A stretch of 64,000 nt of DNA from Metridium senile (lineage: Eukaryota > Cnidaria > Anthozoa > Actiniaria > Metridiidae). The position numbers were made by a program, and so were the translations under genes. Shown here one piece after another: positions 22,501 through 34,100 of the stretch. Numbering within the stretch: position 1 is the first letter of the stretch; each line of letters begins with the position of its first letter. The stretch covers positions 7,805,240 through 7,869,239 of the forward strand of contig OX459105.1 of NCBI GenBank assembly GCA_949775045.1, given 5' to 3'. The notes beneath the pieces were generated by a model. The model saw only the letters and a list, made by a program, of their open reading frames with translations, searched no databases and had not been told where the DNA came from.

Positions 22501-23693
22501 TTCGACTCAAACTGATCGCTTAGACCCCCAGAACAATGTCTAGAAATATCTAAGCTTTCTGATAAAACCGAAAAATTCTATTCAGGAAAAACTACAAAAT
22601 CATACCCAGAATGCCTTATGGCCTTTGGAATTTGTCAAAAATGTGTCAAAACAATCGGGATTTTTGACTCAAACTGATCGTTAGGACACCGAGAACAGTG
22701 TCTAGAAATATCTAAGCTTTCTGATAAAACCGAAATATTCTATTGAGGAAAAACCACAAAATCATACCCAGAATGCCCTATAGACTACCATAGGGGTCTC
22801 TAAAAGTCGTTAAAAAAAATCGGGGTTTTCGACTCAAACTGATCGCTTAGACCCCGAGAACAATGTCTAGAAATATCTAAGCTTTCTGATAAAATCGAAA
22901 AATTCTATTCAGGAAAAACTAGAAAATCATACCCAGAATGCCTTATGGCCTTTGGAATTTGTCAAAAATGTGTCAAAACAATCGGGATTTTCGACTCAAA
23001 CTGATCGTTAGGACACCGAGAACAGTGTCTAGAAATATCTAAGCTTTCTGATAAAACCGAAATATTCTATTTAGGAAAAACCACAAAATCATACCCAGAA
23101 TGCCCTATAGACTACCATAGGGGTCTCTAAAAGTCGTTAAAAAAAATCGGGGTTTTCGACTCAAACTGATCGCTTAGACCCCGAGAACAATGTCTAGAAA
23201 TATCTAAGCTTTCTGATAAAACCGAAAAATTCTATTCAGGAAAAACTACAAATTCATACCCAGAATGCCTTATGGCCTTTGGAATTTGTCAAAAATGTGT
23301 CAAAACAATCGGGGTTTTCGACTCAAACTGATCGTTAGGACACCGAGAACAGTGTCTAGAAATATCTAAGCTTTCTGATAAAACCGAAATATTCTATTTA
23401 GGAAAAACCACAAAATCATACCCAGAATGCCCTATAGACTACCATAGGGGTCTCTAAAAGTCGTTAAAAAAAATCGGGGTTTTCGACTCAAACTGATCGC
23501 TTAGACCCCCAGAACAATGTCTAGAAATATCTAAGCTTTCTGATAAAACCGAAAAATTCTATTCAGGAAAAACTACAAAATCATACCCAGAATGCCTTAT
23601 GGCCTTTGGAATTTGTCAAAAATGTGTCAAAACAATCGGAATTTTCGACTCAAACTGATCGTTAGGATCCCGAGAACAATGTCTAGAAATATC

Positions 23694-23695
23694 TA
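23694..23695. other. Target-site duplication TA (left, copy 2)
   Basis: Same monomer context as copy 1: AAATATC-TA followed by CAATCATGG. The identical flanks are expected because this copy was duplicated together with its satellite. Confidence 0.95.
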
Positions 23696-23949
23696 CAATC
23701 ATGGACATAAATATTGGGACACAGCAGGTTATTAGTGGTTTTTCACATATAATTGTTCATTTTTCATCATATCCTCCCCCTCCCCCCCTATCTCAATGTT
23801 GATTTGACCAAGGAATGCCTACCAATGACCCATGTAACTCATGAACGGTCAACATTGAATGGAGGGGGGAGGGGAGGGCTAAAAATGATGAAGGGTAACG
23901 TTTTTATTCGAATTGTTAATGTTGTCCCAAACAATATTGTCCGTGATTG
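23696..23949 (+). mobile_element. Left 254-bp MITE-like terminal unit, copy 2
   Basis: Counterpart of 8624-8877. It carries both inverted ends and the C-rich/G-rich arms, and its inner flank TCTT lacks TA. Confidence 0.9.
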
Positions 23950-24193
23950 TCTTGTACAAGTAATTCATTAGAAAGTGTGATAATATCAGGTTTCGTCAAT
24001 GTATATATTATTATAAATTACGGACAATGCAAGATAATGAATCATTTCAGTATACATGTTATTTTGTACATTTTTTGTGGTTGATTGGGTTAATTTTGTG
24101 TTTTTCATATGCTCGCGGACTGACGGGATTCCTGTGTAAACGTAATTATTATGTCATAGACTGCAAAATTTCATTTTTCTTGCACAATCAGAC
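23950..24193 (+). promoter_or_regulatory. Probable transposase promoter and leader, copy 2
   Basis: TATAAAT candidate at 24012-24018. A pyrimidine-rich stretch ending in CAG lies just before the transposase ATG, as in copy 1. Confidence 0.35.
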
Positions 24194-25300
24194 ATGGTGG
24201 CAAAACTTAAGCCAACAAAAGTAGCGTATGCTATTCTGTTACGCGAGAAAGAACGTTATTCATTCCGTATTATCGCAAAAAAGTGTAACATTTCCAAATC
24301 GTCGGCACATCGAATATGGAAGTATCGTCAAAACTACCTTCGAAGTGAATGTAAAGAAAAGGCAATTGTGCATAGAAATAAGGGACGGAAACCTCGAATC
24401 AATGAAAGAGACAAGAGAGAAATGCTGAGAACACTCACAAGAATGAGAAAGAAAGATGTTAATCTAACCGTCATGTCGTTAGTTAGAGAGGCGGGAATAG
24501 ATCCGACATTGGTGCATCGAAGGACATTTACAAGATACCTTAACAAATGGGGGTTTCACTTCCTTCAATCTCGAAAAAAGGGACTGTTAAGTGACAAGGA
24601 CAAGGAATTGCGCTTAAAGTATGCAAAGAAGATGCGGAGTTTATTGAAGGACAATCCTACGTTTTACACTCATCACATAGCTTTCTACTTGGATGGAGTA
24701 TCCTTTATACATAAGTACAACCCCAAGAATGAAGCCTGTAGACCGAAATCTCGAGTTTGGAGGAAAAAGGGTGAGGGGTTATCAATAACGGCAAGAGGAA
24801 CAAAAGAGCTGGCTGGTGGACGAAGGCTTCACATTATGGTGGCCGTTGCATATGGCAAAGGCGTTGTATTATGCCAACCATATGAGAAGTTGAACGGTGA
24901 GTTCTTCGCCAACTTTATTCGGACGCATTTTAATTTAACGTTTGGAAAGGCAGGCCCGAAAGTAATGGGACAAAGACTATTTGTAATGGACAACGACCCA
25001 AGTCAAACAAGCTGTAAAGCAATGAGTGCATTAAGTGACATTGAGGCGACATTGCATCGCATCCCCAGCCGCACACAGGACCTAAATCCTCCAGAAAATG
25101 TTTTCCATATAGTTAAAAAGAGACTCGAACAAGAAGCTATAACTTTGAATTTGACGATGGAAACATTTGACAACTTTAAAGAACGGGTATTGAAATGCTT
25201 TCAAAGTATTGACAGTGATTTAATTGATAAAACAATTGCGAGCTTACCAAAGCGCGTAGAAAACATTATCAGTCTCTGTGGAGGACGAACAAAATACTGA
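24194..25300 (+). CDS. Tc1-like DD34E transposase, copy 2
   Basis: This 368-aa protein is identical to the transposase of copy 1: helix-turn-helix region at about 20-45, hinge KGRKPRI at 63-69, and catalytic D167, D266 and E301 with the Tc1 spacing of 34. Both copies are uninterrupted, so either could supply enzyme to both elements and to any related non-autonomous 254-bp MITEs elsewhere in the genome. Its 3' end carries the same 20-bp duplication (25279-25298 and 25336-25355). Confidence 0.95.
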   Translation: MVAKLKPTKVAYAILLREKERYSFRIIAKKCNISKSSAHRIWKYRQNYLRSECKEKAIVHRNKGRKPRINERDKREMLRTLTRMRKKDVNLTVMSLVREAGIDPTLVHRRTFTRYLNKWGFHFLQSRKKGLLSDKDKELRLKYAKKMRSLLKDNPTFYTHHIAFYLDGVSFIHKYNPKNEACRPKSRVWRKKGEGLSITARGTKELAGGRRLHIMVAVAYGKGVVLCQPYEKLNGEFFANFIRTHFNLTFGKAGPKVMGQRLFVMDNDPSQTSCKAMSALSDIEATLHRIPSRTQDLNPPENVFHIVKKRLEQEAITLNLTMETFDNFKERVLKCFQSIDSDLIDKTIASLPKRVENIISLCGGRTKY

Positions 25301-25426
25301 ATACCTATACTTAATTATTGATCATTAATTTTATCTGGAGGACGAACAAAATACTATACCGGGTGCCTATACTTATTGAACACATTCAAATGTAACCATA
25401 ATCTATCATTTATTTGTCAATAGAAT

Positions 25427-25483
25427 GTTTATTACTATCTCTAAATAAACAGTAATATTCTACAAGATTCAGGTATTTATTTA
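25427..25483. terminator. Candidate bidirectional poly(A) region, copy 2
   Basis: AATAAA on the plus strand at 25444-25449, with minus-strand signals at 25433-25428 and 25481-25476. Same caveats about AT richness as in copy 1. Confidence 0.4.
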
Positions 25484-25606
25484 ATGATAATGATCACTAG
25501 TACAATATATTATAATATAAACCATGTTTTATAATTACAAACAATCAAGGATAATTATTATATCAAGTATCATGAACAATAGGCCGATCAGCATATTAAG
25601 TTACAA

Positions 25607-26005
25607 TACTCCATACTACTCCACACGACCTTATGTGTTAAACAACAATATAAATCAGTATAATTTTGATAAATTATACTTGTCTTCTACGACAAATCAG
25701 TCATGTACACTTTCTAGAGCATGTACGTCTAATAATGTTCATGGAATGTTACGTATAATATGATAATCATCATTACTCCACTGTGATCTATATAAAAGTT
25801 GATAGTCTAATAGATTTACTTAACATTCATATGGAGTAATGTGCGTTTAAATACAATATGTCAACATTTTCTGTTGATAAGGGGACTAAACCGTAGAAGA
25901 CGACTTCATAGTCTTATATAAAGCTAATTAAGATCCATATATTAAAATGAACAATCCTATTGTGTTATAATTATCAGTTAACATGATGGAGTATTGAGTG
26001 GAGTA
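25607..26005. repeat. TGGAGTA iteron-like repeats, copy 2
   Basis: Three minus-strand and three plus-strand TGGAGTA copies lie at the positions of copy 1 plus 15,072. They are candidate Rep-binding sites in the convergent intergenic region. Confidence 0.55.
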
Positions 26006-26025
26006 ATGTATAGCTTATTTCCTCG

Positions 26026-26047
26026 AATAAGCGCCGCGGCGCTTATT
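26026..26047. repeat. Perfect 22-bp GC-rich palindrome, copy 2
   Basis: AATAAGCGCCG joined to its reverse complement, 20 bases after the last iteron-like heptamer. Candidate nick hairpin. Confidence 0.7.
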
Positions 26048-26277
26048 AAACTATTATCGTTTACACAGTCCCCTTCTTAATCAGAACTACGAATATCCGG
26101 TGGAGATAATTTAATGGACGAGCGGTGAAATATAATTATTTTCAACTGAAAAATAACGCTTTTGATAAAAGTTTCCTTTTAATGCTGTTATAGAGTAACA
26201 TTATTGCGTTAAAATGCGGCCATTATACGAGAGTGGCGCTCATTCCAAAGCAGTGCTTATTCGAGTAAATACGGTGT

Positions 26278-27603
26278 TTAGAATAAGTTATCGATATCTT
26301 TATAATCAAGTACGAATTTTGCAAAGCAATGTTGACAAGGTGAAAGGGATTTCTGTTTATCCTGCGGTATTTGTTTCCAAAAATTAAATGTACGCCACCT
26401 AACCTGCATCATCTGGGTATTTGCAGAATCTAATGACCCTCCTTTAACTAGGACCATAGGGGCATCGGCGGTAGCAAAGAATGGCGTATTTTTGTTGAAT
26501 TCCACATCCTTGACACCAAAGTTTTTGGGCACAGGTAAATGGACAGTATCGCCCTCTAACAACTGAAGTAAATCTCCCCAAGCAATCACAGAGGGATGCC
26601 AGCGGAAGTCGTTCAACACTACCACTTCAGCATCTTCAACACCAAGCCATGCAAATGTACCGGTAGCGGGGTTGGTGAAGGTTTTGTAGATGTTCTTTAA
26701 AGGAGATATGATAAAGGTTTTCCCCGTGTTAGCCGGACCGTATACATAAATGTTCCTATATTTCCCGCGTCCGTCCTTAAGCGCCTTGAAAATACCACTA
26801 CAAAATGCTGACACAGACAACTCGTTCTGTGACATGAGTGTAAGTGCCATTTCAAGCCACTGGCCATTACAATCAGTTACACAGCTTGCCCCATATGCTT
26901 CATTGAGAATGTCGATGCGACTCATCTTAAGGCGTTGCATCTGCATTGGGGCTTCTACGAATTCCTTGGCCAACTCTAAGGCCTCATTCACCACTTTGGC
27001 ACCTCTATTGGCAATGAATTGGGCTAGTTGTGTTTTTCCTTCATTCTTTTGAACTACAGCTAAATTAACGAGTTCTAAACGTGTTTTGATGTTTTGTTCT
27101 TGTATGATTTGAACAACGTCAAATGTCGAATAGCGTTTTGCCTTTTTCTTATCGCCTTTATTTTTCGTAGATCTTTTTCTGTTGGCTGTTATAGCTTGCT
27201 CTGTTGAGGGTGGATCTGTTAAGATGGGATGATCTGCTGACTTGGCAAATTCTTTATCCTCCTTAATGACATACTGGTGGGCGCTGTAGTATGTGTTGTG
27301 ATTACAACTGAAATTGACTCTAATGTCGTGATGATTCTGTATATACTGCCTAACCCTTGACCACCTTGATCTCTTGTTCAGCTTCAATGCCATGTGGTAA
27401 TGTGTTGAGTTCTCTGACTCGGAGGTTTCAGCATGGCTTTCTTTACAAACAACCCAATGATTCACTTCAACTTGCGCCACTTGTTGGAATGCATTTGCAA
27501 TAATCATCGCAAAAGTTTCCCTTGACGACACTTTATCTAAGTCTGCACGACTATACGTAATCAAATAGACAAGTGACTGATGCCGAGTGTTTGAAGAAGC
27601 CAT
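26278..27603 (-). CDS. HUH endonuclease / SF3 helicase Rep-like protein, copy 2
   Basis: This 441-aa protein is identical to Rep of copy 1: HUH pair H68/H70, tyrosine Y111, Walker A GPANTGKT at 289-296, Walker B ending NDFRW at 331-335 and motif C ending in Asp380. It converges on the transposase, with the origin-like repeats between them. Retention of a second open copy says little about selection, because the duplication is too similar to have accumulated changes. Confidence 0.9.
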   Translation of the reverse strand: MASSNTRHQSLVYLITYSRADLDKVSSRETFAMIIANAFQQVAQVEVNHWVVCKESHAETSESENSTHYHMALKLNKRSRWSRVRQYIQNHHDIRVNFSCNHNTYYSAHQYVIKEDKEFAKSADHPILTDPPSTEQAITANRKRSTKNKGDKKKAKRYSTFDVVQIIQEQNIKTRLELVNLAVVQKNEGKTQLAQFIANRGAKVVNEALELAKEFVEAPMQMQRLKMSRIDILNEAYGASCVTDCNGQWLEMALTLMSQNELSVSAFCSGIFKALKDGRGKYRNIYVYGPANTGKTFIISPLKNIYKTFTNPATGTFAWLGVEDAEVVVLNDFRWHPSVIAWGDLLQLLEGDTVHLPVPKNFGVKDVEFNKNTPFFATADAPMVLVKGGSLDSANTQMMQVRWRTFNFWKQIPQDKQKSLSPCQHCFAKFVLDYKDIDNLF

Positions 27604-27878
27604 TGTAATACTTACTTCAGGTCTGATTACATAAAATTGTAAGAATTTGGCGTCAAATTACACTTTAATTATGCAAATACTTTGTAAAGCCATAATTTAT
27701 TTTGGGCTTCCTGTGTTATCAATCAATTCAAAAATAAAAAAATAGCCACATATTATTATAAATTTTTATTAATTAGTTATGTAAATCATGACGACATACA
27801 GTTTATTTAACATTCGTGGCATTTTTGGTACGATTTACTGCGGTTTTCATGACGATTTTCATACAATCGATTTTAAGA
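27604..27878 (-). promoter_or_regulatory. Rep upstream region, copy 2
   Basis: AT-rich; octamer-like ATGCAAAT at 27671-27678. Candidate promoter only. Confidence 0.3.
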
Positions 27879-28132
27879 CAATCATGGACATAAATATTGG
27901 GACACAGCAGGTTATTAGTGGTTTTTCACATATAATTGTTCATTTTTCATCATATCCTCCCCCTCCCCCCCTATCTCAATGTTGATTTGACCAAGGAATG
28001 CCTACCAATGACCCATGTAACTCATGAACGGTCAACATTGAATGGAGGGGGGAGGGGAGGGCTAAAAATGATGAAGGGTAACGTTTTTATTCGAATTGTT
28101 AATGTTGTCCCAAACAATATTGTCCGTGATTG
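27879..28132 (+). mobile_element. Right 254-bp MITE-like terminal unit, copy 2
   Basis: Counterpart of 12807-13060. The inner flank is AAGA; the outer edge abuts TA at 28133-28134. Confidence 0.9.
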
Positions 28133-28134
28133 TA
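28133..28134. other. Target-site duplication TA (right, copy 2)
   Basis: The satellite resumes as TA-GGCTTTCTG, identical to copy 1. Confidence 0.95.
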
Positions 28135-31100
28135 GGCTTTCTGATAAAAGCGAAATATTCTATTTAGGAAAAACCACAAAATCATACCCAGAATGCCCTA
28201 TAGACTACCATAGGGGTCTCTAAAAGTCGTTAAAAAAAATCGGGGTTTTCGACTCAAACTGATCGCTTAGACCCCGAGAACAATGTCTAGAAATATCTAA
28301 GCTTTCTGATAAAACCGAAAAATTCTATTCAGGAAAAACCACAAAATCATACCCAGAATGCCCTATAGACTACCATAGGGGTCTCTAAAAGTCGTTAAAA
28401 AAAATCGGGGTTTTCAACTCAAACTGATCGCTTAGACCCCCAGAACAATGTCTAGAAATATCTAAGCTTTCTGATAAAACCGAAAAATTCTATTCAGGAA
28501 AAACTACAAAATCATACCCAGAATGCCTTATGGCCTTTGGAATTTGTCAAAAATGTGTCAAAACAATCGGGATTTTCGACTCAAACTGATCGTTAGGATC
28601 CCGAGAACAATGTCTAGAAATATCTAGGCTTTCTGATAAAAGCGAAATATTCTATTTAGGAAAAACCACAAAATCATACCCAGAATGCCCTATAGACTAC
28701 CATAGGGGTCTCTAAAAGTCGTTAAACAAAATCGGGGTTTTCGACTCAAACTGATCGCTTAGACCCCCAGAACAATGTCTAGAAATATCTAAGCTTTCTG
28801 ATAAAACCGAAAAATTCTATTCAGGAAAAACTAGAAAATCATACCCAGAATGCCTTATGGCCTTTGGAATTTGTCAAAAATGTGTCAAAACAATCGGGAT
28901 TTTCGACTCAAACTGATCGTTAGGATCCCGAGAACAATGTCTAGAAATATCTAGGCTTTCTGATAAAAGCGAAATATTCTATTTAGGAAAAACCACAAAA
29001 TCATACCCAGAATGCCCTATAGACTACCATAGGGGTCTCTAAAAGTCGTTAAAAAAAATCGGGGTTTTCGACTCAAACTGATCGCTTAGACCCCGAGAAC
29101 AATGTCTAGAAATATCTAAGCTTTCTGATAAAACCGAAAAATTCTATTCAGGAAAAACTACAAAATCATACCCAGAATGCCTTATGGCCTTTGGAATTTG
29201 TCAAAAATGTGTCAAAACAATCGGGGTTTTCGACTCAAACTGATCGTTAGGACACCGAGAACAGTGTCTAGAAATATGTAAGCTTTCTGATAAAACCGAA
29301 ATATTCTATTGAGGAAAAACCACAAAATCATACCCAGAATGCCCTATAGACTACCATAGGGGTCTCTAAAAGTCGTTAAAAAAAATCGGGGTTTTCGACT
29401 CAAACTGATCGCTTAGACCCCCAGAACAATGTCTAGAAATATCTAAGCTTTCTGATAAAACCGAAAAATTCTATTCAGGAAAAACTAGAAAATCATACCC
29501 AGAATGCCTTATGGCCTTTGGAATTTGTCAAAAATGTGTCAAAACAATCGGGATTTTTGACTCAAACTGATCGTTAGGACACCGAGAACAGTGTCTAGAA
29601 ATATCTAAGCTTTCTGATAAAACCGAAATATTCTATTGAGGAAAAACCACAAAATCATACCCAGAATGCCCTATAGACTACCATAGGGGTCTCTAAAAGT
29701 CGTTAAAAAAAATCGGGGTTTTCGACTCAAACTGATCGCTTAGACCCCGAGAACAATGTCTAGAAATATCTAAGCTTTCTGATAAAATCGAAAAATTCTA
29801 TTCAGGAAAAACTAGAAAATCATACCCAGAATGCCTTATGGCCTTTGGAATTTGTCAAAAATGTGTCAAAACAATCGGGATTTTCGACTCAAACTGATCG
29901 TTAGGACACCGAGAACAGTGTCTAGAAATATCTAAGCTTTCTGATAAAACCGAAATATTCTATTGAGGAAAAACCACAAAATCATACCCAGAATGCCCTA
30001 TAGACTACCATAGGGGTCTCTAAAAGTCGTTAAAAAAAATCGGGGTTTTCGACTCAAACTGATCGCTTAGACCCCGAGAACAATGTCTAGAAATATCTAA
30101 GCTTTCTGATAAAACCGAAAAATTCTATTCAGGAAAAACCACAAAATCATACCCAGAATGCCCTATAGACTACCATAGGGGTCTCTAAAAGTCGTTAAAA
30201 AAAATCGGGGTTTTCAACTCAAACTGATCGCTTAGACCCCCAGAACAATGTCTAGAAATATCTAAGCTTTCTGATAAAAGCGAAAAATTCTATTCAGGAA
30301 AAACTACAAAATCATACCCAGAATGCCTTATGGCCTTTGGAATTTGTCAAAAATGTGTCAAAACAATCGGGATTTTCGACTCAAACTGATCGTTAGGATC
30401 CCGAGAACAATGTCTAGAAATATCTAGGCTTTCTGATAAAAGCGAAATATTCTATTTAGGAAAAACCACAAAATCATACCCAGAATGCCCTATAGACTAC
30501 CATAGGGGTCTCTAAAAGTCGTTAAACAAAATCGGGGTTTTCGACTCAAACTGATCGCTTAGACCCCCAGAACAATGTCTAGAAATATCTAAGCTTTCTG
30601 ATAAAACCGAAAAATTCTATTCAGGAAAAACTAGAAAATCATACCCAGAATGCCTTATGGCCTTTGGAATTTGTCAAAAATGTGTCAAAACAATCGGGAT
30701 TTTCGACTCAAACTGATCGTTAGGATCCCGAGAACAATGTCTAGAAATATCTAGGCTTTCTGATAAAAGCGAAATATTCTATTTAGGAAAAACCACAAAA
30801 TCATACCCAGAATGCCCTATAGACTACCATAGGGGTCTCTAAAAGTCGTTAAAAAAAATCGGGGTTTTCGACTCAAACTGATCGCTTAGACCCCGAGAAC
30901 AATGTCTAGAAATATCTAAGCTTTCTGATAAAACCGAAAAATTCTATTCAGGAAAAACTACAAAATCATACCCAGAATGCCTTATGGCCTTTGGAATTTG
31001 TCAAAAATGTGTCAAAACAATCGGGGTTTTCGACTCAAACTGATCGTTAGGACACCGAGAACAGTGTCTAGAAATATGTAAGCTTTCTGATAAAACCGAA

Positions 31101-34100
31101 ATATTCTATTGAGGAAAAACCACAAAATCATACCCAGAATGCCCTATAGACTACCATAGGGGTCTCTAAAAGTCGTTAAAAAAAATCGGGGTTTTCGACT
31201 CAAACTGATCGCTTAGACCCGCAGAACAATGTCTAGAAATATCTAAGCTTTCTGATAAAACCGAAAAATTCTATTCAGGAAAAACTACAAAATCATACCC
31301 AGAATGCCTTATGGCCTTTGGAATTTGTCAAAAATGTGTCAAAACAATCGGGATTTTTGACTCAAACTGATCGTTAGGACACCGAGAACAGTGTCTAGAA
31401 ATATCTAAGCTTTCTGATAAAACCGAAATATTCTATTGAGGAAAAACCACAAAATCATACCCAGAATGCCCTATAGACTACCATAGGGGTCTCTAAAAGT
31501 CGTTAAAAAAAATCGGGGTTTTCGACTCAAACTGATCGCTTAGACCCCGAGAACAATGTCTAGAAATATCTAAGCTTTCTGATAAAATCGAAAAATTCTA
31601 TTCAGGAAAAACTAGAAAATCATACCCAGAATGCCTTATGGCCTTTGGAATTTGTCAAAAATGTGTCAAAACAATCGGGATTTTCGACTCAAACTGATCG
31701 TTAGGACACCGAGAACAGTGTCTAGAAATATCTAAGCTTTCTGATAAAACCGAAATATTCTATTGAGGAAAAACCACAAAATCATACCCAGAATGCCCTA
31801 TAGACTACCATAGGGGTCTCTAAAAGTCGTTAAAAAAAATCGAGGTTTTCGACTCAAACTGATCGCTTAGACCCCGAGAACAATGTCTAGAAATATCTAA
31901 GCTTTCTGATAAAACCGAAAAATTCTATTCAGGAAAAACTACAAATTCATACCCAGAATGCCTTATGGCCTTTGGAATTTGTCAAAAATGTGTCAAAACA
32001 ATCGGGGTTTTCGACTCAAACTGATCGTTAGGACACCGAGAACAGTGTCTAGAAATATCTAAGCTTTCTGATAAAACCGAAATATTCTATTTAGGAAAAA
32101 CCACAAAATCATACCCAGAATGCCCTATAGACTACCATAGGGGTCTCTAAAAGTCGTTAAAAAAAATCGGGGTTTTCGACTCAAACTGATCGCTTAGACC
32201 CCCAGAACAATGTCTAGAAATATCTAAGCTTTCTGATAAAACCGAAAAATTCTATTCAGGAAAAACTACAAAATCATACCCAGAATGCCTTATGGCCTTT
32301 GGAATTTGTCAAAAATGTGTCAAAACAATCGGGATTTTCGACTCAAACTGATCGTTAGGATCCCGAGAACAATGTCTAGAAATATCTAGGCTTTCTGATA
32401 AAAGCGAAATATTCTATTTAGGAAAAACCACAAAATCATACCCAGAATGCCCTATAGACTACCATAGGGGTCTCTAAAAGTCGTTAAAAAAAATCGGGGT
32501 TTTCGACTCAAACTGATCGCTTAGACCCCGAGAACAATGTCTAGAAATATCTAAGCTTTCTGATAAAACCGAAAAATTCTATTCAGGAAAAACCACAAAA
32601 TCATACCCAGAATGCCCTATAGACTACCATAGGGGTCTCTAAAAGTCGTTAAAAAAAATCGGAGTTTTCGACTCAAACTGATCGCTTAGACCCCCAGAAC
32701 AATGTCTAGAAATATCTAAGCTTTCTGATAAAACCGAAAAATTCTATTCAGGAAAAACTAGAAAATCATACCCAGAATGCCTTATGGCCTTTGGAATTTG
32801 TCAAAAATGTGTCAAAACAATCGGGATTTTCGACTCAAACTGATCGTTAGGATCCCGAGAACAATGTCTAGAAATATCTAGGCTTTCTGATAAAAGCGAA
32901 ATATTCTATTTAGGAAAAACCACAAAATCATACCCAGAATGCCCTATAGACTACCATAGGGGTCTCTAAAAGTCGTTAAAAAAAATCGGGGTTTTCGACT
33001 CAAACTGATCGCTTAGACCCCGAGAACAATGTCTAGAAATATCTAAGCTTTCTGATAAAACCGAAAAATTCTATTCAGGAAAAACTACAAAATCATACCC
33101 AGAATGCCTTATGGCCTTTGGAATTTGTCAAAAATGTGTCAAAACAATCGGGATTTTCGACTCAAACTGATCGTTAGGATCCCGAGAACAATGTCTAGAA
33201 ATATCTAAGCTTTCTGATAAAACCGAAATATTCTATTTAGGAAAAACCACAAAATCATACCCAGAATGCCCTATAGACTACCATAGGGGTCTCTAAAAGT
33301 CGTTAAAAAAAATCAGGGTTTTCGACTCAAACTGATCGCTTAGACCCCCAGAACAATGTCTAGAAATATCTAAGCTTTCTGATAAAACCGAAAAATTCTA
33401 TTCAGGAAAAACTACAAAATCATACCCAGAATGCCTTATGGCCTTTGGAATTTGTCAAAAATGTGTCAAAACAATCGGGATTTTCGACTCAAACTGATCG
33501 TTAGGATCCCGAGAACAATGTCTAGAAATATCTAAGCTTTCTGATAAAACCGAAATATTCTATTTAGGAAAAACCACAAAATCATACCCAGAATGCCCTA
33601 TAGACACATAGGGGTCTCTAAAAGTCGTTAAAAAAAATCGGGGTTTTCGACTCAAACTGATCGCTTAGACCCCCAGAACAATGTCTAGAAATATCTAAGC
33701 TTTCTGATAAAACCGAAAAATTCTATTCAGGAAAAACTAGAAAATCATACCCAGAATGCCTTATGGCCTTTGGAATTTGTCAAAAATGTGTCAAAACAAT
33801 CGGGGTTTTCGACTCAAACTGATCGTTAAGACACCGAGAACAGTGTCTAGAAATATGTAAGCTTTGTGATAAAACCGAAATATTCTATTGAGGAAAAACC
33901 ACAAAATCATACCCAGAATGCCCTATAGACTACCATAGGGGTCTCTAAAAGTCGTTAAAAAAAATCGGGGTTTTCGACTCAAACTGATCGCTTAGACCCC
34001 CAGAACAATGTCTAGAAATATCTAAGCTTTCTGATAAAACCGAAAAATTCTATTCAGGAAAAACTACAAAATCATACCCAGAATGCCTTATGGCCTTTGG

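Larger units (their letters stand above)
13061..23695. repeat. Satellite array 2 (~65 monomers)
   Basis: This is the same A/B satellite between the two transposon copies. A marker variant with a C inside the A-tract (TTAAACAAAAT) sits at 13651, 15451 and 16597. The spacings are 1800 bp (11 monomers) and 1146 bp (7 monomers), which reveal higher-order repeats. The junction of the 15-kb duplication lies near 19.69 kb, just after a 2-bp-deleted B monomer (TAGACACATAG, ~19,675). No gene lies in this array. Confidence 0.97.
23696..28132 (+). mobile_element. Chimeric Tc1/mariner-Rep transposon, copy 2
   Basis: This copy has the same 4,437-bp length and every part offset by 15,072 bases. I saw no difference from copy 1 when comparing lines, and both proteins are identical. 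Satellite flanks on both sides share the private variants of copy 1. It therefore arose by tandem duplication of the locus, not by a separate transposition. Identity implies either a young duplication or ongoing homogenisation. Confidence 0.93.
19690..33620. repeat. Unit 2 of the ~15-kb tandem segmental duplication
   Basis: This repeats unit 1 head-to-tail, including transposon copy 2, and is about 1.15 kb shorter. The match ends near 33.62 kb, just after a TAGACACATAG monomer at 33,601 that corresponds to the one at 19,675. Farther right, sequences corresponding to unit 1 diverge (for example GTTAAGACACC near 33,827). Confidence 0.85.

Noticed and set aside
8624..28132. Two independent insertions of the transposon at the same satellite site
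   Set aside because: Flanking satellite shares private variants for kilobases with a constant 15,072-bp offset, which only duplication explains simply.
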